Of a stretch of DNA of 52,431 nucleotides, positions 8,477-16,790 are shown in pieces. This stretch comes from an uncultured Hungatella sp. (lineage in GTDB: Bacteria > Bacillota > Clostridia > Lachnospirales > Lachnospiraceae). Each line of letters opens with the position of its first letter. Positions within the stretch are counted from its first letter, which is position 1. The stretch lies in NCBI GenBank assembly GCA_910585645.1, contig CAJUFP010000021.1:1-52431 (forward strand), given 5' to 3'. The translations under genes were made by a program, and so were the position numbers. A model generated the notes under the pieces. The model saw only the letters and a program-made list of their open reading frames with translations. It searched no databases and was not told where the DNA came from.

Positions 8477-9895
8477 TTACGTCAGCTGCCCTGCCGGTTG
8501 CTGACTCTCGCGGCATTCGCCAAATGCTCGTGCAAGCACGGCACTTGGCTCATTGCTCGCGGAGATTAAAGGCTTTTTCCCGGTTCTTTTATCCGGCAGG
8601 ATCATATCCACAAAATTTACATAAAACTGCACATATTCCAACTTTTTCTCTTTCAGTATCTTCCTCATTTGACGCAGCATCTCCTGCCGGATATATTCTC
8701 TGGAAGCGCTACGGTCTGTTTCGGCATACATCTCAAAGGTATCTTTTGTTGTCTGCCGGAACTGGTAATCTTTCAGCCCTTCAATGCAGAACCCTTCGAT
8801 GGCTAAGGGATGCAGAAATTCCCGTTCCCCTTTTCCGTCCTCAAACCACAGCACATCTTCGTTTCTTCCCAACAGGCCCACCGCCCTGGTAAACGGCAGT
8901 TCTCCTTCCCTTGCCGCCTGCAATGTGAGATGGTCTGAGAGGCGGTAACGGATCAAAGGCTGTGCGTAATTATACAGGCAGGTCAGATACATCACTCCGT
9001 TTTCCACTTCGATCAGGTTCAGATCGTCAAAAAGGAACATTCCCTTTTCCGGATCTGTCTCTACCCCCAGAGCCAAAGACTCACTGGCGCCGTAGATATT
9101 TACAATCGGCGTCTGAAATACCTTCTCCAGGTACTTCCGCAAAGCCTCGCCTAACGGCTCGCCACAGGAGATTACCCTCCTGGCATCTATGGCAACATCC
9201 CCCTTTTCCATAAGCTGTGCCAGAATCTTAATGGCGGACGGATATCCGATCACAATATTAGGCTGGAACTCTCTGATCTGTCTGATCCAGTCGGCAACCG
9301 GTGTCTTGATATCCAGATACATCTGCTCCGCTCCTACCCCATCGATTCCGTCCCCCACTGCCATAGCCCCGCCGTATCTTCCGTCTGTGGCAGCGATATA
9401 GACGATTCTGGGGCGTTTCATCAGGAGTTTTAAAATCTGGGGCATGGACATATCCCACAGAGCTGCCCGGATGATACCCAGAAGCATCTGATTCCAGGCA
9501 TCTTCATCATACACAAAATATCCGGGTTTTCCGGTGCTGCCGGAAGAATGAACCACATGGTACTTTCCCTGATAGGGCTTTCGGTCTGCCGTCTCTTCTG
9601 CGTCAAATTTCCGTAAGTCTTCCTGTTTTAAATCAGGCACTGTGACCAGTTCATCGAAATGCTCCAAAAGCACCTGCTTGTCGATGGCCGGAAAGCAGGA
9701 AAGAGGCAATGTATCCAGCTGTTCTTTCGTAATTCCCGCATCCTCAAAAGCTGCCCTGTAATAAACGGAATGTTCCCATGCGAACCTGAGAAGCCTTCGC
9801 AGTTTTTTATCCTGCAGGGAATGCATCTTTTTCGCACTTAACTTCACATTCTTTTTCAGTTTGTATAAGTCCATTAAAATCTTTATGTAATTCAT
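8477..9895 (-). CDS. Phenylacetate-CoA ligase-like adenylate-forming enzyme
   Basis: The 472-residue protein has the PaaK/CapK-type ANL fold. The phosphate loop is HSSGSTGKPG at about 116-125, the adenine motif is NIYGASESLALG, the hinge region is LIRYRLSDHL, and a late lysine is in DKRTGKKPLIS. Family members adenylate carboxylic acids and usually pass them to CoA; the acyl substrate here is unknown. It follows a C-N hydrolase gene, so activating a carboxylate released by that enzyme is an attractive but unproven idea. The ATG at 9895 has AGGAGGAAAAA. Cytoplasmic; no signal or membrane segment. The last 20 residues (from EPSAVLARA) look family-atypical. Confidence 0.85.
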   Translation of the reverse strand: MNYIKILMDLYKLKKNVKLSAKKMHSLQDKKLRRLLRFAWEHSVYYRAAFEDAGITKEQLDTLPLSCFPAIDKQVLLEHFDELVTVPDLKQEDLRKFDAEETADRKPYQGKYHVVHSSGSTGKPGYFVYDEDAWNQMLLGIIRAALWDMSMPQILKLLMKRPRIVYIAATDGRYGGAMAVGDGIDGVGAEQMYLDIKTPVADWIRQIREFQPNIVIGYPSAIKILAQLMEKGDVAIDARRVISCGEPLGEALRKYLEKVFQTPIVNIYGASESLALGVETDPEKGMFLFDDLNLIEVENGVMYLTCLYNYAQPLIRYRLSDHLTLQAAREGELPFTRAVGLLGRNEDVLWFEDGKGEREFLHPLAIEGFCIEGLKDYQFRQTTKDTFEMYAETDRSASREYIRQEMLRQMRKILKEKKLEYVQFYVNFVDMILPDKRTGKKPLISASNEPSAVLARAFGECRESQQPAGQLT

Positions 9896-9930
9896 TTTTT
9901 CCTCCTGTCAAAATCGCTGCGTGGATTCGC

Positions 9931-11073
9931 CTACTCTACCGAAATGACATATGCCGTTTCATAATTTTCCCTGTGGTAGTAGATCAGTTCCTTTGTCTCC
10001 TGATTCATCACAATGCTCCATTCGGTTGATTCAAACTCGCCAAAATTGTCCTTGCTCACACTGTCCAGTGCGTCCCGCACTTCTGTTTCTGTCATCGTCC
10101 CTCGTTCTTCCAGTGTCTGGGTAAGGATCTCATACCGGGTATGGGACTGGGCGGTTCCGATTCCCTGCTTCTCTCCATCCGACAAGTAAAAGTTGGTAAC
10201 AACCGGCGTTTCGATAACGATCATCTCATTGTCTACATATTCCATGGCCACGCTCCTGCCGTCCGCATCCGCCACGGCCAGATGCACCATCATTCCCATG
10301 GAACTGTGAAAATCATATTGCCGCAAAAGCTCCAGCGCTTCCTCCACATTGGCTGCCTTGTCAAGCAACAACCGGATTGCTGTGGTAGTAGTGAGGTCTG
10401 GCTTTCCTATATCCTGGTTGATACTTACGGAGTCCTGGATCATGTTCACAGAAACCGCCAGCCCTTTTTCATTCATTCCATCCAGTGGCGCATATAAGGA
10501 AACCAAAGCCTGCACGGAATCCGGTAATTTTGAAAGGTGGGGTTCTCCTGCCCGGACGAAATCCATATTGACGGTTGAAACGGAAGCATATCCCTTTTGG
10601 GGCCTTGCACTGACAATCAGCCCACTGCAGGTATTCCAGTCAAAATTTCTTCCGAACAGATATCCGCCATCCTGATTTTCCACCGACAGGGTGCTGCATC
10701 CGAAAGGTGCTCCCTCCATGTGGATTTCCTGTGCCAACAGTGAAGTGATATAAGCCGCAACATCCGCGTCAGAGGCGGCTCCTCCCTGCTCTAAGAATGT
10801 GTCAAAGCCATACTCCCCTTCATACCGAACCGCTGACAATCCCGTTTCAAGTTCCGTAATTTCGGAAGTTGGAGTAACCCGGACTGCATTTTTATCTCTG
10901 CTTTCTTTTCCGTTTTCTTCTCTCACTGCACCTTCTTCCTCTGTCCAGCTTTCCTGACTTTCTTCGCTATAGTTCTCTGTCCCTGTCTGCTCTCCGGAAT
11001 CTTTTCCGCATCCTGACAGCAGCCCTGCCGCCCCCAGTATCAAAAGCAGACATATCAAAAAATCTCTTTTCAC
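9931..11073 (-). CDS. Lipid-anchored linear amide C-N hydrolase (choloylglycine hydrolase family)
   Basis: A 380-residue Ntn-hydrolase with a lipoprotein signal (lipobox LLSGC, Cys22) and a Ser/Glu-rich linker. The catalytic core starts at FGCSTLS (Cys126), followed by LFGRNFDW (Arg142, Asp145), DGMNEKGLAVSVN (Asn201, Asn210) and TTTAIRLLLDKA (Arg234). This is the Cys/Arg/Asp/Asn/Arg set of bile-salt hydrolases and penicillin V acylases. The family cleaves linear amides such as conjugated bile acids, N-acyl amino acids or N-acyl lactones; the substrate cannot be told from sequence. The nucleophile is internal, so self-cleavage before Cys126 would be expected. GTG start with GGAAG upstream. 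A membrane-anchored paralogue is at 12540-13598. It heads the operon containing the ligase and ABC exporter. Confidence 0.88.
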   Translation of the reverse strand: MKRDFLICLLLILGAAGLLSGCGKDSGEQTGTENYSEESQESWTEEEGAVREENGKESRDKNAVRVTPTSEITELETGLSAVRYEGEYGFDTFLEQGGAASDADVAAYITSLLAQEIHMEGAPFGCSTLSVENQDGGYLFGRNFDWNTCSGLIVSARPQKGYASVSTVNMDFVRAGEPHLSKLPDSVQALVSLYAPLDGMNEKGLAVSVNMIQDSVSINQDIGKPDLTTTTAIRLLLDKAANVEEALELLRQYDFHSSMGMMVHLAVADADGRSVAMEYVDNEMIVIETPVVTNFYLSDGEKQGIGTAQSHTRYEILTQTLEERGTMTETEVRDALDSVSKDNFGEFESTEWSIVMNQETKELIYYHRENYETAYVISVE

Positions 11074-11120
11074 CTTTTCACTTCCTTTTCTGTGGCTGTA
11101 GCCATGTGTATCCTACGAGA

Positions 11121-11189
11121 TATACCCATCCGGGCACTCGTGAACTCAAATCCCTTCGGGATGAGCCGGACTTCGTCCGATACGGTATA
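11121..11189 (-). ncRNA. Structured 5' leader of the lipid-anchored hydrolase mRNA
   Basis: Read on the minus strand, TATACC (11189-11184) can pair with GGGTATA (11127-11121), enclosing two hairpins. One is CGGAC-GAA-GTCCG (11179-11167). The other is a longer stem, CTCATCCC with GGGATTTGAG, also with a GAA loop (11165-11145). A small TGGC-TACA-GCCA hairpin follows nearer the start codon. This suggests a junction-type cis-regulatory RNA, but I recognise no known riboswitch class and the ligand is unknown. Confidence 0.4.
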
Positions 11190-11204
11190 CTTTAACTGCC
11201 CCGG

Positions 11205-11242
11205 ATAACATCCACCTAACAGAAAAATAAACAATTTCTAAA
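11205..11242 (-). promoter_or_regulatory. Two-component-type promoter of the hydrolase operon
   Basis: TTTAGAAATTGTTTA (minus strand, box at 11228-11242) lies 21 bases before TGTTAT (11205-11210), a weak -10. The same 14 bases with the same 21-base spacing occur upstream of the kinase gene at 19097-19110. The TTTAGA/TTTA repeat at an 11-bp period is the pattern bound by OmpR/PhoB-type regulators. The regulator is inferred to be the response regulator at 16791-17489. Confidence 0.45.
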
Positions 11243-11292
11243 TGAATTCTTGCAGATTTCTCAATTCCTTTTTGTTTTATGTTTCTGGATTT

Positions 11293-11329
11293 ATCTTAAC
11301 AAGATTGTTTATAGATAGCAAATACTTAT
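11293..11329 (-). promoter_or_regulatory. LysR-type box overlapping a promoter
   Basis: On the minus strand, ATAAGTATTTGCTAT (11329-11315) has the T-N11-A form of LysR sites and contains a -35-like TTGCTA (11321-11316). After exactly 17 bases comes TAAGAT (11298-11293). The divergent LysR intergenic region has the same arrangement, differing by one base in the 15-base box. Confidence 0.5.
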
Positions 11330-11372
11330 GCTTTATTTGTTTGACTAGGGATTTCCTATATATAAATCTACA

Positions 11373-11401
11373 CTCTCCAACCCTCTCCAAACCCTCTCCA
11401 A
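11373..11401. repeat. Three phased direct repeats of CTCTCCAA
   Basis: Copies start at 11373, 11383 and 11394, i.e. 10-11 bases apart (one helical turn), upstream of the LysR-type promoter. Spacing of this sort is seen in activator or repressor sites, but the binding protein is unknown. Confidence 0.5.
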
Positions 11402-11424
11402 ACTCAACTCTCATTTAGACATAC

Positions 11425-11491
11425 AAAAAGATACCGATTTTATGTAACAGCAATCCTTTGTCTGCTATTCACGCAAAACCGATATCTTTTT
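11425..11491. terminator. Terminator after the alpha/beta hydrolase gene
   Basis: AAAAAGATACCGATTTT (11425-11441) and AAAACCGATATCTTTTT (11475-11491) form an imperfect 17-bp stem with A and T runs at both ends, so it could work in either direction. It closes the operon that ends at 11517 and separates it from the next transcription unit. Confidence 0.65.
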
Positions 11492-11516
11492 GGTCAACAA
11501 CTTCCTATTCTATTTG

Positions 11517-12458
11517 TTATTGCATATTCACCGTAAAGAATTCCACCAGCCTGTCAAAGGGAATACGGTCTCTCCGATCATACAGGTCGATATGCTCCGC
11601 ATCCTCCACAACCAACATCTCCTTCGGCTCTAAAGCCCTCTCATAAGCTGCGTCACTGAAAAACCTGGAATGCGCCCTATCCCCAACGACAAACAGGATC
11701 GGGCGTGGGGAGATCTCGTCAATAAAATCCAATAGCCGGAAATTCATCATTGCCATTCCACTTGTGGTAGTAAATCCACCTCTGGCATTGGGGTGATGCC
11801 CTCTTTTCAAAGCATAAAAGCGGAACCACTCTGCTTCCGGCTCCGGTATATCCTCCGGCACCTTGTCAATAGGCTGCTCCGGAAATCCCGGCAGGTACTC
11901 TGGATACCCGTTTTCCGCATCGATCCACCGCTGCCTTGACAAGCGTTTCTTTACAGCCTGCAGTTCTTCCTTGTCCATATTTCCCCTGACCGCCACGCTC
12001 ATATCATACATGCTTACGACGGCAACTGCACGGATTCTGGTATCACACTGGGCCGCCGAAAGTGCAAACCCGCCGGAACCGCATATCCCAATCACACCGA
12101 TTTTTTCCCTGTCCACAAACTTCTGGAGTCCCAGGAAATCCACCGCCGCACTGAAATTCTCCACAAAAATATCCGGTGACGACACATTTCTGGGAAATCC
12201 CCCGGATTCTCCCATAAAGGACTGGTCAAAGGTCAGCACGACAAATCCTTTCTGCGCCAGCTCATTTCCGTATACACAGGGGCCCTGTTCCTTTACCCCT
12301 CCATATGGCGCACCGATAATCAGAGCCGGATGCTTCTGATCCAGAGAGATTCCCTTTTCATAGTAAAGCTCTCCTGTGACATCCAGTCCATATCGGTTCC
12401 TGTAAACTACTTTTTTCCTTTCCACATTCTGTGATAATTCTAAAATATGTCCGCTCAT
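11517..12458 (-). CDS. Alpha/beta hydrolase (YcjY/dienelactone-hydrolase-like)
   Basis: The 313-residue protein has an alpha/beta hydrolase layout: an early strand and oxyanion segment (PALIIGAPYGG near 45-54), LTFDQSFMGESGG, the nucleophile elbow GVIGICGSGG (Cys126 in the elbow position, Ser128 nearby), and a late His in VEDAEHIDLYD. Cys in the elbow is seen in dienelactone-hydrolase relatives and YcjY-type proteins, which act on uncharacterised esters or amides. The start is ATG 12458 with AAGGAGGAATGGAAC; the upstream in-frame TTG lies in the ribosome site. It is the last gene of the kinase operon, 81 bp after the membrane-anchored C-N hydrolase, and is followed by a terminator. Confidence 0.85.
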   Translation of the reverse strand: MSGHILELSQNVERKKVVYRNRYGLDVTGELYYEKGISLDQKHPALIIGAPYGGVKEQGPCVYGNELAQKGFVVLTFDQSFMGESGGFPRNVSSPDIFVENFSAAVDFLGLQKFVDREKIGVIGICGSGGFALSAAQCDTRIRAVAVVSMYDMSVAVRGNMDKEELQAVKKRLSRQRWIDAENGYPEYLPGFPEQPIDKVPEDIPEPEAEWFRFYALKRGHHPNARGGFTTTSGMAMMNFRLLDFIDEISPRPILFVVGDRAHSRFFSDAAYERALEPKEMLVVEDAEHIDLYDRRDRIPFDRLVEFFTVNMQ

Positions 12459-12539
12459 GTTCCATTCCTCCTTCAAAATTTTTATTTCCTTTTGCGGATA
12501 ACTTTTTGTTTCTCTCTTCTCTTTACGGTTCCGGCTTTC

Positions 12540-13598
12540 TCATGGACTGCCTGCCATAAAGGAGTAATATTTCTCATAGTTTTCCCTGTGGTAATAGCGG
12601 GCTTCCCCGGTACTCTGGTTATAGACAATGCTCCACTCCGTAGACGCAAACTCGGAATCAAAATTGTGCTTGCTCACGCTGTCAAGGGCATCCCGGATTC
12701 CGTCCATACTAAATGGAGAACCTCTCTGCAGCATATCTTCCAACATGGCATACCGGATTTTGGATTCTTCTGTTCCGATGCCGTACTTTTCACCGGGAGA
12801 CAGATAATAGTTTGTGACAACCGGCGTTTCTGTTACCACCATCTCATTGTCTATATATTCTACTACTACAGAATGTCCTGATACGTCAGCGAGGGCAAAA
12901 TGTACCATCATTTCCGCCGATGCGTGCATGTCATACCGGGAAAGCAGCTCCAATGCTTCCTCCACATCAGATGCCTTATCAAGCAGTAAACGTACCGCTG
13001 TTGTCGTGGTTAGATCCGGTTTCCCTGTATCCTGCTGGAATCCCGGACTGTCCTGAATCATCAGAACCGCTACGCACAACCCCTTTTCATTCATCCCATC
13101 CATAGGCGCAAAAGGCGCTGCCACCGACAAAAGGCGTATCTGTCTTTCTTCCGGCATATCCAGTCCCAGATTCAGGAAATCCATATTCACGGTGGAAACG
13201 GAATCATACCCGTTTACTGGATTAGTCCGCACAATCAGCGCCGTACAGGTTCCCCAGTCAAAATTTCTGCCAAATACAGCATCACCTTCTGGCGTCCTGG
13301 CAGAGATGGTGCTGCATCCAAAGGAGCTGCCCCTCAAATCTATGGGAAGCAGCCCGTGGAACACATCCTGTATCACAAATTCCGCCACCGCCAGATCATC
13401 AGACGCGCCGCCCTGTTCCAGAAAACCGTCCAGATTGTAATCGCCCTTATATTCCATGAAATACAGGCCGTCCTCCAGTCTTTTTACACTTGTGGCCGTC
13501 CGAATATTTCTTTGGAAAAGCAGTATAAAAGTAATAAGTACCACCGCCAGCAAAACGAAAAAGGTATAAACGATATATTTCAATTTTATTCTTTTCAT
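12540..13598 (-). CDS. Membrane-anchored linear amide C-N hydrolase (choloylglycine hydrolase family)
   Basis: The 352-residue product has one N-terminal membrane helix (residues 8-28) instead of a lipobox, then an Ntn-hydrolase core: SSFGCSTIS (Cys95), VFGRNFDW (Arg111, Asp114), DGMNEKGLCVAV and TTTAVRLLLDKA. It is closely similar along its length to the lipid-anchored hydrolase at 9931-11073, including HRENYE near the end, so the two are paralogues with different anchors. The substrate is unknown; family substrates include conjugated bile acids, penicillin V and N-acyl amino acids. I start at ATG 13598 with a GGGGC ribosome site; the longer ORF would overlap the aldo/keto reductase stop, 22 bp upstream. 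Confidence 0.87.
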   Translation of the reverse strand: MKRIKLKYIVYTFFVLLAVVLITFILLFQRNIRTATSVKRLEDGLYFMEYKGDYNLDGFLEQGGASDDLAVAEFVIQDVFHGLLPIDLRGSSFGCSTISARTPEGDAVFGRNFDWGTCTALIVRTNPVNGYDSVSTVNMDFLNLGLDMPEERQIRLLSVAAPFAPMDGMNEKGLCVAVLMIQDSPGFQQDTGKPDLTTTTAVRLLLDKASDVEEALELLSRYDMHASAEMMVHFALADVSGHSVVVEYIDNEMVVTETPVVTNYYLSPGEKYGIGTEESKIRYAMLEDMLQRGSPFSMDGIRDALDSVSKHNFDSEFASTEWSIVYNQSTGEARYYHRENYEKYYSFMAGSP

Positions 13599-13620
13599 CC
13601 CATGCCCCTGATTGCCCAAT

Positions 13621-14715
13621 TTATTTTCCAAAATAAGCCGCAATCTCTTCCATTCTGGAAGTCTGTTTTACATGGAAAGGGCATCTCCTGTCGCAATGGC
13701 CGCAGGCTACACAGTCAGACGCTTTCTTTTCCAGGTTCCCGTAATGACCGGCTGCCATGGAATCCCCTGCCACCGCCAGGTCATAGTATTTATTGATCAG
13801 ACCCACATTCAGGCCCGCAGGACAGGGCTGGCAATGATTACAGTACACACAGTTCCCTACGGCCTCCCCAGGCGTAAATGTGCCGATAACAGAATAATCC
13901 CGTTCTCCGGAAGATGCCGTCAAAAATCCCAACAGATTTTTTACATCCTCAACACTTCGGATACCCGGCAGTACCGTCAGCACTCCTGGCTTATCCAATG
14001 CATATTGGATGCACTGATAACTTGTCAACGCCCTGCCAAAAGGCGGTGTCTTATCATCCAGCAGCTGCCCGCCGGAAAAGGGTTTCATCACGGAGATTCC
14101 CACCCCGTCCGTCTCGCATCTGCGGTACAGAGCCATGCGATCTTCGGTACTGCCGTTTGCATAATCTCCATGTCTGTAATCATATCCGGGATTGATGGAA
14201 AACATCAGCTGATCCACAATTCCGGCATCCAGTACCTTTGCCACAAGACCGGGCGTATGAGAGGACAACCCGATATGCCGGACCACCCCCTGTTTCTTTA
14301 ATTCCAGAAGAAGGCTAAGGGCACCGCCCTCCTGATATGCACGCCAGTCCTTTTCTTCATCCAGACAGTGAATAAATCCATAATCTATGTAGTCGGTATG
14401 CAATGCTGTCAGTTGGGCATCCACGGAACGCCTGATTGTTTCCACATTCGTAGTCCACCCATATGCGCCACTTTCATAATTTGCGCCGAAATGTACCTGA
14501 TAGTACATATCTTTCCTGACGGATGAAAATGCTTTCCCATAATAGATAAATGTCTTTGCATCGGCTGTGGCAAGGTCTGCATAGTTGATGCCATTCTCAT
14601 AGGCATATTCCAGCGCCCGGATCGCCTCTTTTTCCTCCGTCTCCGCAATATAGCTTGTTCCCAGACCGATCACACTGATACGGTCGCCTGTCCTTTTGTT
14701 TGTTCTGTACTCCAT
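13621..14715 (-). CDS. Aldo/keto reductase with C-terminal 4Fe-4S clusters
   Basis: About 364 residues. An AKR barrel (EYRTNKRTGDRISVIGLGTS at the start; AYENGINYADLATAD; VRHIGLSSHTPGL) is followed by two cysteine clusters: CVYCNHCQPCP near 275 and CVACGHCDRRCP near 340, the latter ferredoxin-like. This ferredoxin-tailed AKR class is frequent in Clostridia and suggests electron input from ferredoxin or flavodoxin, fitting the flavin reductases nearby (inference). The start is ATG 14715 with GGAGGAAAAA; the upstream TTG is in the ribosome site. It lies 12 bp after the permease and 22 bp before the second C-N hydrolase. Confidence 0.9.
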   Translation of the reverse strand: MEYRTNKRTGDRISVIGLGTSYIAETEEKEAIRALEYAYENGINYADLATADAKTFIYYGKAFSSVRKDMYYQVHFGANYESGAYGWTTNVETIRRSVDAQLTALHTDYIDYGFIHCLDEEKDWRAYQEGGALSLLLELKKQGVVRHIGLSSHTPGLVAKVLDAGIVDQLMFSINPGYDYRHGDYANGSTEDRMALYRRCETDGVGISVMKPFSGGQLLDDKTPPFGRALTSYQCIQYALDKPGVLTVLPGIRSVEDVKNLLGFLTASSGERDYSVIGTFTPGEAVGNCVYCNHCQPCPAGLNVGLINKYYDLAVAGDSMAAGHYGNLEKKASDCVACGHCDRRCPFHVKQTSRMEEIAAYFGK

Positions 14716-14727
14716 TTTTTCCTCCAA

Positions 14728-15633
14728 TCAAAAATAGATAAAATTTACCACAAGTCCGCTTAGAAAAGAAAACAGCATTACATATACCAGATATAGGGCA
14801 AACCGTTTCATTCCTAATACAATCTTTACTGCCCCCAGATTTGTAATCTTCGTAGCCGGCCCAGTAATCATAAAAGCCGCAGCACTTCCCAGGCTCATGC
14901 CGTCCATGAGCCATGCCTGTAAAAGCGGTATCGTCCCTCCGCCACAGGCATAGAGTGGAACCCCGATGGTTGCCGCCATCAGAACGCCGAATGCCTCATT
15001 TCCGCCAAACAATCCCGCCATTACATCTGCCGGCACATACCGCTGGAACAATGCGGATAAAGCGATACCGGCCAGAAAGTACCACCCGGTAGCTTTTATG
15101 TTCCTGCCCAGGTTTTTGAGAAATCGAAACAGCAGATTCGGATCTATATCCCTGCTCACCGGTTCTTCAAAACCGTGATAATTAAAAAACGGCTGATTGC
15201 GATAAAAAATCCGTATCAATCCTCCTGCGAAAATGCCGCACAAAAAGCATGACAGTATACGCACGGTTAAGGCCGGCAATCCCAGAGCAGCGCTGTAAAC
15301 AATCAACTGTGGGTTCAGCAGGATGGAACTCATCATAAAAGCTGCCAGCCAGTCATCCCTCATTCCACTTTTGGAAAAGGATGCGGCAATCGGAATGGTT
15401 CCGTACATACACAAAGGAGAGGCAATCCCCAACGCACTGGCAGCCACAATTCCCATAGTCCCCAGCCGCTTTTTCCCCATGGAACGGAATGCTCTGTGAA
15501 TATGCTCCTTCAAAAACACGGAGACCAGGCTCCCCAGCACCATTCCCAATACCCAGTATTGAAAGATCTGCTCCAGCTGAACGCTGAAATAGTACCAGAG
15601 ATAGACTGCTTCACGGCGTAAAATATCAATCAT
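14728..15633 (-). CDS. Predicted permease (ArsP/UPF0718 type)
   Basis: The 301-residue protein has about eight hydrophobic helices in two similar halves. Segments such as LGIASPLCMYGTIPIAASF and GVPLYACGGGTIPLLQAWL carry the conserved Cys-containing loop motifs of the PF03773 permeases. Some relatives export methylarsenicals; most are uncharacterised. No metal-resistance genes are adjacent, so another role is likely here. The ATG overlaps the end of the DUF362 gene by 8 bp, which implies translational coupling. The aldo/keto reductase follows after 12 bp. Confidence 0.85.
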   Translation of the reverse strand: MIDILRREAVYLWYYFSVQLEQIFQYWVLGMVLGSLVSVFLKEHIHRAFRSMGKKRLGTMGIVAASALGIASPLCMYGTIPIAASFSKSGMRDDWLAAFMMSSILLNPQLIVYSAALGLPALTVRILSCFLCGIFAGGLIRIFYRNQPFFNYHGFEEPVSRDIDPNLLFRFLKNLGRNIKATGWYFLAGIALSALFQRYVPADVMAGLFGGNEAFGVLMAATIGVPLYACGGGTIPLLQAWLMDGMSLGSAAAFMITGPATKITNLGAVKIVLGMKRFALYLVYVMLFSFLSGLVVNFIYF

Positions 15634-16762
15634 CTATATTCACCAGCTCATATTCCCGGCTTCCCAGGCCGATCTTTTCCGCCTGCTCCAGCGTATGCAG
15701 ACCATTACGGGATTCAATCCTGTCAATCAGAGACTGTCCATCCTCCGCCCCATAGACCAGATCCACACAAGCCTGGTCAAGAGCCACCGGGTCGTAGGAT
15801 GCCAGAATCCCGATATCATGCATATCCGGCTCTGCCGGGCTTCCGTCACAGTCGCAGTCCACCGACAGGCGGTTCATCACATTGATATACAGGATGTTCC
15901 CATCCAGATAGTCCACAACAGATTTCCCGGCCTCGGCCATGGATTCCAGGAAAGCATCCTGAGCGCCGCCCCACATGCTCCCGCCAGTGCCGCCGCTGTG
16001 GATATGGGATTTCCCCTCCGAAGATGCGATACCAATAGAAATGTTCTTGATAGCTCCGCCGAACCCTGCCATAGTGTGTCCTTTGAAATGGGACAAAACC
16101 ACATAATAATCGTAGTCCGCAAAATGTGCGCCCACATAATTTTCCGTCAGATTGTCCCCGCCTGTTACTGGCAGTGTCATAGAACCGTCCTCGTCCATAA
16201 TATCCACGTCCGCAATGGCCGTATAGCCATGATCCTCCGCCACCTGATAGTGCACAGCCGTATTTGCCCTGGAGCCTCCGTAGGCGGTATTACATTCTAC
16301 AATAGTTCCCTCCAGAGACTGCACCAACTCCCCGATTAAGTCTGTCCGAAGATAGTTGCTGCCCGGCTCACCGGTTGACAACTTCACTGCAATTTTGCCG
16401 GAAGGAGATGCAGACAGTGCCTGATATATCCTCATCATTCCATCCGAACTGATATCCGTTGTCATGTATACCACAGGAGCATCTGTCTCTCCGTTCTGCT
16501 CTTTTGCAACAGATGATTCCGCAGCGTCCCCTTCCACATCTTTTGATGTACTTTCAGATGCAGAGGATTCATCCGTCCCAGGCGTTTCCGCAACACCGCC
16601 TTCCACCTCGGAAACCGTTTCCCCTTGGCTCTCCTGTGTTGCTTCTCCCCCGCTTCCATCGGTTCCCGGCCTATCCGAGGGGGAACCCTGTCCTCTTTGC
16701 CCGCAACCGGAAAGCATGAGCGACAGTATTAGAAGAAACAAAAACAAACATTTCTTTTTCAT
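15626..16762 (-). CDS. DUF362 domain lipoprotein
   Basis: The 378-residue product starts with MKKKCLFLFLLILSLMLSGC (lipobox Cys20), then about 80 residues of Ser/Glu/Thr-rich linker, then a DUF362 domain beginning VVYMTTDISSDGMMR. Typical DUF362 stretches include KLSTGEPGSNYL, VVLSHFKGHTMAGFGGAIKN and ILASYDPVALDQACVDLV. Many DUF362 proteins carry an inserted ferredoxin; none is visible here. The function is unknown, and the linker design matches the other lipoproteins in this island. ATG 16762 has AAAGGAGAGG eight bases upstream; the longer ORF would start inside the response regulator gene. It is 28 bp after that gene and overlaps the permease by 8 bp. Confidence 0.88.
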   Translation of the reverse strand: MKKKCLFLFLLILSLMLSGCGQRGQGSPSDRPGTDGSGGEATQESQGETVSEVEGGVAETPGTDESSASESTSKDVEGDAAESSVAKEQNGETDAPVVYMTTDISSDGMMRIYQALSASPSGKIAVKLSTGEPGSNYLRTDLIGELVQSLEGTIVECNTAYGGSRANTAVHYQVAEDHGYTAIADVDIMDEDGSMTLPVTGGDNLTENYVGAHFADYDYYVVLSHFKGHTMAGFGGAIKNISIGIASSEGKSHIHSGGTGGSMWGGAQDAFLESMAEAGKSVVDYLDGNILYINVMNRLSVDCDCDGSPAEPDMHDIGILASYDPVALDQACVDLVYGAEDGQSLIDRIESRNGLHTLEQAEKIGLGSREYELVNIDD

Positions 16763-16790
16763 CAGAACAACCTCTCCTTTCCGTTTGGCC

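Larger units (their letters stand above)
11074..11516. other. 443-bp regulatory intergenic region
   Basis: No gene is visible here. From right to left it holds a terminator (11425-11491), three phased copies of CTCTCCAA (11373-11401), a LysR-type promoter (11293-11329), a two-component-type promoter (11205-11242) and a structured leader (11121-11189) before the hydrolase GTG. Each is listed separately. Confidence 0.6.

Noticed and set aside
9931..13598. Calling the two C-N hydrolases bile salt hydrolases
   Set aside because: Catalytic residues are shared by bile salt hydrolases, penicillin acylases and N-acyl amino acid or lactone acylases. Long anchors are unlike ordinary cytoplasmic bile salt hydrolases, so no specific name was given.
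14728..15633. Arsenic resistance permease arsP
   Set aside because: Family match only; no arsR, arsC or other metal genes nearby.
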